From Nocardioides sp. (GTDB taxonomy: Bacteria; Actinomycetota; Actinomycetes; Propionibacteriales; Nocardioidaceae), in contig JARICB010000353.1 in NCBI GenBank assembly GCA_029264225.1, positions 1-5,293 on the forward strand: a stretch of 5,293 nucleotides of DNA, read 5' to 3'. Of the stretch, positions 1 to 5,293 are shown in pieces. Below the pieces are notes generated by a model that did not search any database, was not told where the DNA came from, and was given only the letters and a program-made list of their open reading frames with translations. The stretch's first letter is position 1; each line of letters starts with the position of its first letter. Made by a program: the position numbers and the translations under genes.

Positions 1-207
1 GAGTACTACCCGGTGTCAGCCATCGCACCCGGCCCGGACGGAGCGCTGGACGTCGTGTTCGACGTGGCCAGCGAAGCATGGCTCCAGCAACTACTCTTCC
101 GGGTGGCGCCCTACGCGTCGGTCATTGCACCACAAGATTTTGCCGAGTCGTTCACCGCCACCGCCCGTGCGGCGCTCAGCCTCTACAGGGACCCCGGCGT
201 AGGATGA
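1..207 (+). CDS. pafC: PafC-like WYL-domain transcriptional regulator, C-terminal fragment
   Basis: The reading frame is open from base 1 and gives 68 residues before the TGA stop, so the start and most of the gene lie outside the window. The piece starts at YYPV and continues through AWLQQLLFRVAP and ALSLY. This resembles the C-terminal WCX extension of WYL-domain regulators, where a strand-rich segment is followed by a WL-containing helix and a closing Ala-rich helix. In mycobacteria PafB and PafC form a complex that activates DNA-damage genes independently of LexA, and pafC lies directly upstream of tatA. The name rests on this conserved position plus the short C-terminal match. The DNA-binding helix-turn-helix and the WYL core are not in view, so another WYL regulator cannot be excluded. 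The tatA frame has an in-frame ATG at 204 overlapping this stop, but I place the tatA start downstream. Confidence 0.75.
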   Translation, partial: EYYPVSAIAPGPDGALDVVFDVASEAWLQQLLFRVAPYASVIAPQDFAESFTATARAALSLYRDPGVG

Positions 208-235
208 ACCCAGAGATTCTCGCCCACCGACTTCT

Positions 236-239
236 GGAG
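236..239 (+). promoter_or_regulatory. Ribosome binding site that decides the tatA start
   Basis: GGAG lies six bases before the ATG at 246. The competing in-frame ATGs at 204 and 267 have no comparable purine-rich site: 204 is preceded only by TAGG directly against the start, and 267 by a pyrimidine-mixed stretch. This favours 246 as the tatA start. Confidence 0.55.
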
Positions 240-245
240 CACTTC

Positions 246-536
246 ATGGTCAACCCGCTGATTGGTATGCCGCAGGGTGCGGAGTGGCTCGTGATCCTGG
301 TGATCGTGGTCCTCGTCTTCGGCGCGGCCAAGCTGCCCGAGCTCGCCCGCGGCACCGGGCAGGCGCTACGCATCTTCAAGTCCGAGACCAAGGGGCTGCG
401 CGATGACGATGAGAAGCCGGTGCCGCCCGCGCCGACCGAGCTGAAGTCGACGGAGCTGCCCCCTGCACCCCAGGTGCCCCCGGCACCTCAGAGCGACACG
501 CGGCCGCAGATCCACCCCGACAACCACACCGGCTGA
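246..536 (+). CDS. tatA: Sec-independent protein translocase subunit TatA
   Basis: TatA oligomerises in the cytoplasmic membrane to form the transient passage for folded proteins delivered by TatC. From the ATG at 246 the product is 96 residues. It has a short N-terminus, a conserved acidic E13 at the membrane edge, one transmembrane helix (about 13-27), the FG hinge (25-26), and the signature KLPELAR (29-35). An amphipathic helix follows to about residue 49, with the actinobacterial ALRIFKSETKG segment. The tail (51-96) is acidic, then Pro-rich and probably disordered, with PPAP three times at 60, 72 and 78. TatA is preferred over TatB because of the KLPELAR signature and the short amphipathic helix. 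Starting at ATG 204 would add 14 residues and overlap pafC by four bases; ATG 267 would give 89 residues. tatC follows after 24 bases, so the two are almost surely co-transcribed. Confidence 0.93.
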   Translation: MVNPLIGMPQGAEWLVILVIVVLVFGAAKLPELARGTGQALRIFKSETKGLRDDDEKPVPPAPTELKSTELPPAPQVPPAPQSDTRPQIHPDNHTG

Positions 537-560
537 GCCGGGTCGCCAGCACCGCACCAC

Positions 561-1400
561 GTGAGTTTCGTCGGACGGTTCCTACGTCTCTACTCGGCCC
601 AACCAGCTCATCCCGTCGGCGACGATGGCCGGATGGCGCTCGGTGACCATCTCAGGGAAGCCCGCGCCCGCATCCTGCGTGCGGGCACGATCCTGCTCAT
701 TGGTCTGATCGTGGCTCTCTACTTTCGCCACGAGCTCTACGACCTCGTCAGCGGTCCCTACAACCAGGCCCGAGAGCGACTTCCCGAGGGCACCACCGAG
801 GCGACGACCAGCGGTGCGGCCGGCGGACTGATGCTGTGGCTGAAGCTGTGTGGCTTCACGTCCTTGGTCGCGACGGCGCCGTTCTGGCTGTATCAGATCT
901 GGGCCTTCATCCTGCCCGGCCTGCACCCGAACGAGCGGAAGTGGTCGCGAGTCTTCGTGGCGATCGCGGGACCGTTGTTCCTGATCGGCATCGTGCTCGG
1001 CTACGTCACGCTGCCCAAGGGCCTCGAGGTGCTCATCGGCTTCAACCCGGAGGGGGTGGTGAACCTGGTCGACTTCAACGAATACCTCCAGTTCTTCACC
1101 CGCACGCTGCTCGTCTTCGGCCTCGCCTTCGAGATCCCGGTCTTCGTGGTGATGCTCAACCTGGCCGGCGTCGTGAAGGGCAAGACGCTGGCGGCGCATC
1201 GCCCCTGGATCATCGTCGGCATCTTCGTCTTCGCGGCCGTCGCCACCCCGTCGGCAGACCCCTTCACGATGACCTTCATGGCAGTGCCGATGGTGATTCT
1301 CTACTTCATCTCCGAGATCATCGCTCGCTGGAACGACCGTCGGCGCGCTGAACGGCAACTCAACGCTGGCCTGTCGCCCGACGAGGCCTCGCCTCTTTGA
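561..1400 (+). CDS. tatC: Sec-independent protein translocase subunit TatC
   Basis: TatC is the polytopic receptor that recognises twin-arginine signal peptides and recruits TatA. The 279-residue product resembles E. coli TatC (258 residues) along its length. It has the cytoplasmic HLREARARI motif (30-38), then six hydrophobic segments at about 41-58, 98-118, 130-150, 181-201, 216-230 and 236-251. Family-key residues are present: P66 in VSGP, F116 and E125 in YQIWAFILPGLHPNER, E191 in FGLAFEIPV, and D233 in TPSADPF. The C-terminal tail (253-279) is charged and cytoplasmic. The start at GTG 561 keeps the DDGRM segment that commonly precedes HLRE in actinobacterial TatC. ATG 633 (M25) would give 255 residues and is a real alternative, since neither start has a good ribosome binding site. 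With the adjacent tatA it forms a TatAC pair; no tatB is in view. Confidence 0.96.
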   Translation: MSFVGRFLRLYSAQPAHPVGDDGRMALGDHLREARARILRAGTILLIGLIVALYFRHELYDLVSGPYNQARERLPEGTTEATTSGAAGGLMLWLKLCGFTSLVATAPFWLYQIWAFILPGLHPNERKWSRVFVAIAGPLFLIGIVLGYVTLPKGLEVLIGFNPEGVVNLVDFNEYLQFFTRTLLVFGLAFEIPVFVVMLNLAGVVKGKTLAAHRPWIIVGIFVFAAVATPSADPFTMTFMAVPMVILYFISEIIARWNDRRRAERQLNAGLSPDEASPL

Positions 1401-1428
1401 CGAGCACGGATCTGGCACAGTGACCGCC

Positions 1429-1842
1429 ATGGATCCCGCGCCGATTGTCGACGTCGATCCCTTCGACCTGCCCGAATGGCTCGGGATCGATGAGGTGGTC
1501 TGGCAGGCCGACGCAGGTCTGCGCACCAGCCACCGCGTCGCGGGTCGGCTCGTGTCCGCCGGCCACGATGACCTGGTCTGCGACCTGCTGGCGGTCGACG
1601 AAGCCTTCCCGGTGCCCGTCACCGATGACGATTCCCGGCATCGGGCGCACCAGTCCTGGCGGCACGGGCAGGTGCTGATCGGGTGCTACGGAGATCGGCT
1701 GACGCTCGCTGTGCCCGGCACTCGTTTCGACGCCGAGCAGGTGCTCGACCTCCTCATCCGGCTGAGCCGTGCGGTGGGGGGTTCACCCGAACGCATGGCT
1801 GCGCTACTCCGGATCGGTGTGGAGAACCAGAACCAGCGCTGA
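1429..1842 (+). CDS. Uncharacterised soluble protein between tatC and the lipid kinase gene
   Basis: I do not recognise a named family. From ATG 1429 the product is 137 residues, with no signal peptide and no transmembrane segment, so it is probably cytoplasmic. The N-terminal third is acidic (DVDPFDLPEWLG at 8-19). Segments that look structured are VCDLLAVDEAFPVPV (50-64), AHQSWRHGQVL (73-83), and LTLAVPGTRFDAEQVLDLL (91-109), followed by a basic-amphipathic helix to about 130. The pattern reads as an alpha/beta domain with no visible catalytic motif. Codon use is strongly GC-ending, like the neighbours, which supports real coding. It starts 28 bases after tatC. An in-frame GTG at 1420 would add three residues; I prefer the ATG, as no ribosome binding site clearly favours either. 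It ends 30 bases before the kinase gene. The coding call is fairly secure; the function is unknown. Confidence 0.78.
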   Translation: MDPAPIVDVDPFDLPEWLGIDEVVWQADAGLRTSHRVAGRLVSAGHDDLVCDLLAVDEAFPVPVTDDDSRHRAHQSWRHGQVLIGCYGDRLTLAVPGTRFDAEQVLDLLIRLSRAVGGSPERMAALLRIGVENQNQR

Positions 1843-1866
1843 ACCGGCCAGCCCGCTGGATAGGGT
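1839..1866 (+). promoter_or_regulatory. Candidate leaderless promoter for the lipid kinase gene
   Basis: TAGGGT (1861-1866) fits the actinobacterial -10 consensus TAnnnT and ends six bases before the ATG at 1873. This is the spacing expected when transcription begins at or beside the start codon. A weak -35 candidate, CTGAAC (1839-1844), lies 16 bases upstream and overlaps the end of the previous gene. There is no Shine-Dalgarno sequence before 1873, which agrees with leaderless translation. This would give the kinase and helY expression independent of tatAC. It is a prediction from motif and spacing only. Confidence 0.45.
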
Positions 1867-1872
1867 CGATCC

Positions 1873-2745
1873 ATGTCCCGCGAGATCGCCTTCCTTACCA
1901 ACCCCACCGCGGGCAACGGCAAGGGCCGTCGCTACCGCGATGCTGCCCTGACCCGACTGCGCGAGGGCGGACTCGTGGTCCGCAACCTCGAGGGGCGCGA
2001 CGCCGACGAGGCGCTCGACCTGGCCCGGGCCTGTGTGGCCGACGGGGTCGAAGCCCTGGTGGTGTGCGGCGGGGACGGTCTCATCCACCTGGGCGTCCAG
2101 GCGGTCTCCACGACCGGGATCGCGCTGGGCGTGATCCCGGCCGGTAGCGGCAACGACGCCGCCCGCTACTTCGACCTGCCGCGCAAGGATCCGGTGGCGG
2201 CTGCAGACCGGATCATCGGCTCGCGGATCCGCACCGTCGACCTGGCCCGCTGTGGATCGCGTTACTTCCTGACCGTGCTGGCTGCCGGCTTCGACGCCCT
2301 CGTCAACGAACGTGCTAACGCCATGAGGTGGCCTCATGGCCAGATGCGTTACAACATCGCCACTCTGGCCGAACTCCGCACGTTTCGAGCCTTGCCGTTC
2401 ACCCTTGATCTTGACGGCACACCACTGAGGCTCGACGCCATGCTGGTCGCCGTCGGCAACGGACCGTCCTATGGCGGTGGTCTGCGGATCACCGATGGGG
2501 CCCTGCTGGACGACGGCTTGCTCGACGTTGTCATCATCAAGGAGATGACCAAGCCGAAATTGATCCGGACCTTCCCCAAGCTCTTCTCGGGAGCTCACGT
2601 GCACGAGCCCGAATACCTCCACCACCGGGTCCGCTCGGTCACTCTCGCAGCGCCCGACGTCGTGGCCTACGCCGACGGCGAGCGGTTCGCGAAGTTGCCG
2701 GTGACGATCACCTGCGAGCCGGGTGCCTTGGCGGTCTACGCATGA
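1873..2745 (+). CDS. Diacylglycerol kinase catalytic-domain (lipid kinase) family protein
   Basis: The family transfers phosphate from a nucleotide to a lipid hydroxyl such as diacylglycerol, usually at the inner face of the membrane. The 290-residue length is normal for bacterial members. In order: the opening strand and loop IAFLTNPTAGNGKG (5-18); the nucleotide-binding signature GGDGL (66-70); PAGSGND (89-95); the C-terminal domain motif GNGPSYGGGLRITDGA (195-210); DGLLDV (214-219); and YADGE (266-270), carrying the late catalytic-region acid. GGDGL followed by HLG departs from the common GGDGT-x-NE form, so the exact lipid substrate is open; sphingosine-kinase-like or other lipid kinase roles are possible. 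No transmembrane segment is present, so membrane association would be peripheral. The stop overlaps the helY start as ATGA (2742-2745), indicating translational coupling. A hairpin and a cluster of unusual codons lie at residues 147-187. Confidence 0.93.
   Translation: MSREIAFLTNPTAGNGKGRRYRDAALTRLREGGLVVRNLEGRDADEALDLARACVADGVEALVVCGGDGLIHLGVQAVSTTGIALGVIPAGSGNDAARYFDLPRKDPVAAADRIIGSRIRTVDLARCGSRYFLTVLAAGFDALVNERANAMRWPHGQMRYNIATLAELRTFRALPFTLDLDGTPLRLDAMLVAVGNGPSYGGGLRITDGALLDDGLLDVVIIKEMTKPKLIRTFPKLFSGAHVHEPEYLHHRVRSVTLAAPDVVAYADGERFAKLPVTITCEPGALAVYA
2320..2340. repeat. Perfect 9-bp inverted repeat with 3-base loop inside the lipid kinase gene
   Basis: GCCATGAGG (2320-2328) and CCTCATGGC (2332-2340) are exact reverse complements around the loop TGG. 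The stem encodes parts of residues 150-156 (AMRWPHG) and is built partly from codons that are unusual for this gene (AGG, CCT, CAT). No T-tract follows, so it does not look like an intrinsic terminator. Its role, if any, is unknown; it may be chance. Confidence 0.6.
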
Positions 2746-5293
2746 ACGACCACCCGGGCGCCGACCCGTCGAAGCAGTCCACGCAGTCCTCGCCTGCTGA
2801 GGCGTACGCCGCCTACGCCAGGAGGAAGGTGCACCCCGTCACGGCGGCCTTCGCCGACCTCTACGACTTCCCGCTCGACGACTTCCAGGTCCGGGCCTGC
2901 AAGGAGATCGAGGAGGGCCGCGGCGTACTCGTGGCAGCACCCACCGGCTCGGGCAAGACGATCGTCGGCGAGTTCGCCGTACATCTCGCCCTCGAGACCG
3001 GCCGCAAGTGCTTCTACACGACGCCCATCAAGGCGCTGTCCAACCAGAAGTACGCCGACCTGGTCGCCCGCTACGGCGCCGAGCAGGTGGGTCTGTTGAC
3101 CGGCGACAACGTCGTCAACGGCGAGGCGCCGATCGTGGTGATGACCACCGAAGTGCTGCGCAACATGCTCTACGCCGGCTCCCAGACCCTGCTGGGGCTC
3201 GGCTTCGTGGTGATGGACGAGGTGCACTATCTCGCCGACCGGGCTCGCGGCGCTGTGTGGGAAGAAGTGATCATCCACCTGCCCGAGTCGGTGGCGCTCG
3301 TGTCGCTGTCTGCGACCGTCTCCAACGCGGAGGAGTTCGGCGAGTGGCTGGCCACGGTGCGCGGCGAGACCACCACGATCGTCGAGGAACGCCGCCCGGT
3401 GCCGTTGTTCCAACACGTCATGGTCGGACGCCGGCTGTTCGATCTGTTCGCCTCCTCCGACGTCGATGCCAGCGCTGGCTTCGTCAAGGAGGGCGCCCCC
3501 GTCAACGACGAGCTCGTGCGGATCGCCCGCGACGACTTCGCCAGCTCGCGGCTGATGCGCGATCGGCGCTCTGCCCGCAAGGGACACAGTGGCGCCTCGA
3601 AGAACCCACGTCAGCTCGGCAATGGACGGCGGGTGTGGATCCCGAGCCGGGTCGAGGTGCTCGAGCGGCTCGACCGGGAAGGGCTGTTGCCGGCCATCGT
3701 GTTCATCTTCAGCCGAGTGGGCTGCGACGCAGCGGTGACCCAAGCACTGTCGGCCAACGTGCGACTGACCACGACGGCCGAACGCGACGAGATCTTCAGT
3801 TACGTCGAGGAGCGATGCCGGCACCTCCCCGAGGACGACCTCCAGGTGCTGGGCTACCACGAGTTCCTCGACGGGCTGACCCGCGGCGTTGCCGCCCACC
3901 ACGCCGGCATGTTGCCGACGTTCAAGCAATGCGTCGAGGTGCTGTTCCTCCGGGGTCTGGTCAAGGCGGTCTTCGCCACCGAGACGCTTGCCCTCGGCAT
4001 CAACATGCCGGCCCGCACCGTGGTGATCGAGAAGCTCTCGAAGTGGAACGGTGAGACCCACGCCGCCATCACGCCGGGGGAGTACACCCAGCTCACCGGC
4101 CGTGCCGGGCGTCGAGGCCTCGACATCGAGGGCCACGGTGTCGTGCTCTGGCAGCCCGGCATGAATCCACGCGAGGTGGCCGGGCTGGCCTCCACCCGCA
4201 CCTACCCGCTGCGGTCGTCGTTCCGCCCGTCCTACAACATGGCGGTCAACCTGGTGCACCAGTTCGGCCGCGAACGCTCACGCGAACTCCTGGAGCAGTC
4301 GTTCGCACAGTTCCAGGCCGACAAGGCGGTCGTCGGGATGGCTCGACAGCTGCACAAGGCGCAGGAGGCGCTCGACGGCTACGCCGAGGCTGCTACCTGT
4401 CACCAGGGCGACTTCATGGAGTACGCCGCGTTGCGCCGTCGCATCGCCGAGGTCGAGAAGGGCGCCGCCCGCGAACGACGTACTGATCGCCGACTCGAGG
4501 CCGCCGAATCCCTCTCCAAGCTCAAGCCTGGCGACGTCATCATGGTGCCGGCCGGGAAGTTCGCCGGCTACGCCGTGGTCATCGATCCCGGTATCAGCGG
4601 AGGGACGGAGCAGCGGCCCTACGTACTGACCATTGATCGGCAGGCCCGCCGGCTGGCGCCGATGGACTTCCCTACGCCGGTCGAGGCCATTACCCGGATG
4701 CGACTGCCGAAGTCGTTCAACGGGCGAAACCCGGCCATGCGCCGTGATCTTGCGACGGCCCTACGCTCCAAGACCCATCACCTCTCCACACCGCCCGTCC
4801 GTCGCAGCGAGCGCAGCAACTCCTTCGCCGAGTCACCGGTGGACCGGGAGATCGCGGAGCTACGCACCCAGCTCAAGACCCATCCGTGCCACCAGTGCCC
4901 CGAACGGGAGGATCACGCTCGGTGGTCGGAGCGCTGGTTCAAGCTCTCGCGCGACGCAGAAACGCTCAAACGCCGCGTCGAGTCACGCACCAACACGGTG
5001 GCCCGCATCTTCGACCGGGTGTGCACCGTGCTCACTGCTCTGGGCTACCTCGAGGGTGACTCGGTGACCGAGCGCGGGCGACACCTGATGCGGATCTATA
5101 CCGACATGGATCTGGTCGCGGCCGAGTCGTTGCGCGAGGGTCTCTGGGACGACCTGACTCCCTCCGAGCTGGCGGCCGTGTTGTCGGCGCTGGTCTACGA
5201 GGCGCGTCGCGCCGACGATGCGTCGGCTCCGAAGATGCCGAGCGGTCGCGTGCAAGCCGCGCTCGTGGAGACCGTGCGGGTCTGGGGTCAGCT
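2742..5293 (+). CDS. helY: HelY-type Ski2/Mtr4-like superfamily 2 RNA helicase, 3' end outside window
   Basis: An ATP-dependent helicase of the Ski2/Mtr4 group, expected to unwind RNA in the cytoplasm. The frame is open for 850 codons to the right edge. M. tuberculosis HelY is about 906 residues, so some 50-100 residues are probably missing. Motifs: I APTGSGKT (66-73); Ia TTPIKALSNQK (from about 92); II DEVH (159-162); III SAT (190-192); IV-like IVFIFSR (319-325); V ATETLALGINMP (412-423); VI QLTGRAGRRG (450-459). A basic, probably flexible linker (about 270-300) separates the two RecA-like domains. Charged helical segments (about 525-590 and 695-760) flank a small beta-rich section starting KPGDVIMVPAGK (595-606). 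The DSHCT-type C-terminal domain begins near 770 and includes LREGLWDDLTPSELAAVLSALV. A cluster HPCHQC with a later H sits at 714-725. The ATG overlaps the kinase stop by four bases. The DEVH form and DSHCT region separate it from simple DEAD-box helicases. Confidence 0.95.
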   Translation, partial: MNDHPGADPSKQSTQSSPAEAYAAYARRKVHPVTAAFADLYDFPLDDFQVRACKEIEEGRGVLVAAPTGSGKTIVGEFAVHLALETGRKCFYTTPIKALSNQKYADLVARYGAEQVGLLTGDNVVNGEAPIVVMTTEVLRNMLYAGSQTLLGLGFVVMDEVHYLADRARGAVWEEVIIHLPESVALVSLSATVSNAEEFGEWLATVRGETTTIVEERRPVPLFQHVMVGRRLFDLFASSDVDASAGFVKEGAPVNDELVRIARDDFASSRLMRDRRSARKGHSGASKNPRQLGNGRRVWIPSRVEVLERLDREGLLPAIVFIFSRVGCDAAVTQALSANVRLTTTAERDEIFSYVEERCRHLPEDDLQVLGYHEFLDGLTRGVAAHHAGMLPTFKQCVEVLFLRGLVKAVFATETLALGINMPARTVVIEKLSKWNGETHAAITPGEYTQLTGRAGRRGLDIEGHGVVLWQPGMNPREVAGLASTRTYPLRSSFRPSYNMAVNLVHQFGRERSRELLEQSFAQFQADKAVVGMARQLHKAQEALDGYAEAATCHQGDFMEYAALRRRIAEVEKGAARERRTDRRLEAAESLSKLKPGDVIMVPAGKFAGYAVVIDPGISGGTEQRPYVLTIDRQARRLAPMDFPTPVEAITRMRLPKSFNGRNPAMRRDLATALRSKTHHLSTPPVRRSERSNSFAESPVDREIAELRTQLKTHPCHQCPEREDHARWSERWFKLSRDAETLKRRVESRTNTVARIFDRVCTVLTALGYLEGDSVTERGRHLMRIYTDMDLVAAESLREGLWDDLTPSELAAVLSALVYEARRADDASAPKMPSGRVQAALVETVRVWGQ

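Noticed and set aside
1397..1421. TTGACG (1397-1402) with CACAGT (1416-1421) as a promoter for the unknown gene
   Set aside because: The 13-base spacer is too short for a standard promoter and the -10 lacks the leading T. A leaderless start at 1429 remains possible but is not supported enough to annotate.
582..1622. A 346-codon open frame on the - strand opposite tatC and the unknown gene
   Set aside because: It crosses two good + strand genes, has low-complexity charged composition and no recognisable motif. It is a by-product of codon bias.
1833..1859. CCAGCG and CGCTGG as a terminator hairpin after the unknown gene
   Set aside because: The stem has only six pairs with a 15-base loop and no T-tract, and it overlaps the kinase promoter. 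It is well within chance at this base composition.
1683..2147. A 154-codon + strand frame bridging the unknown gene and the lipid kinase gene
   Set aside because: It is Arg/Gly/Pro-rich, spans the boundary of two better-supported genes and covers the kinase promoter region; there is no similarity to any family I know.
3008..4054. A 348-codon + strand frame inside helY in another phase
   Set aside because: The translation is Arg/Pro/Gly-rich without any domain, while the helY phase carries every helicase motif continuously.
2736..4259. A 507-codon open frame on the - strand opposite helY
   Set aside because: It lies antisense to an intact helicase with all its motifs. Its His-, Arg- and Gly-rich translation shows no family signature, which is typical of the mirror frame of GC-rich coding DNA.
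4250..4261. A 12-base perfect palindrome (CTGGTGCACCAG) in helY
   Set aside because: About one such palindrome is expected by chance in a window of this size, and it encodes ordinary residues (LVHQ). There is no supporting context for an operator.
4801..4819. Short direct repeat of CGCAGC spaced by GAG in helY
   Set aside because: Only two near-copies, in frame and encoding an RSERS-type charged segment; too short to be more than codon repetition.

Overview
This window is GC-rich and very densely packed, and every gene supported here is on the + strand. Its layout matches the pafC-tatA-tatC-helY neighbourhood known from Actinomycetota (in Mycobacterium tuberculosis: pafA, pafB, pafC, tatA, tatC, helY). 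The GC- and C-ending codons, the short start-stop overlaps and a leaderless-style TAnnnT promoter fit that phylum. A Nocardioides-like or other Propionibacteriales source is my guess from gene order; the sequence does not prove it.

Layout from left to right: (1) the last 68 codons of a WYL/PafC-type transcriptional regulator, cut by the left edge; (2) tatA, the pore-forming Sec-independent translocase subunit; (3) tatC, the polytopic receptor subunit; (4) a soluble protein of about 137 residues that I do not recognise; (5) a diacylglycerol/lipid kinase-family protein, preceded by a good leaderless promoter candidate; (6) a Ski2/Mtr4-like superfamily 2 helicase (HelY), which overlaps the kinase gene by ATGA and runs off the right edge after 850 codons. 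There is no gene-free stretch longer than 38 bases and no RNA gene, mobile element, CRISPR array or clear intrinsic terminator.

Functionally, tatA and tatC form a translocase pair that exports folded proteins carrying twin-arginine signals; no tatB-like second gene lies beside them. The PafC fragment would act with PafB in the DNA-damage response. The kinase and helicase look translationally coupled, although a functional link between lipid phosphorylation and RNA unwinding is not evident. The main departure from the mycobacterial order is the two-gene insertion (unknown protein plus lipid kinase) between tatC and helY.

I see no strong sign of a new defence system or mobile system. The points most worth a second look are the uncharacterised protein, a strong hairpin within a patch of unusual codons inside the kinase gene, and a Cys/His cluster in HelY.
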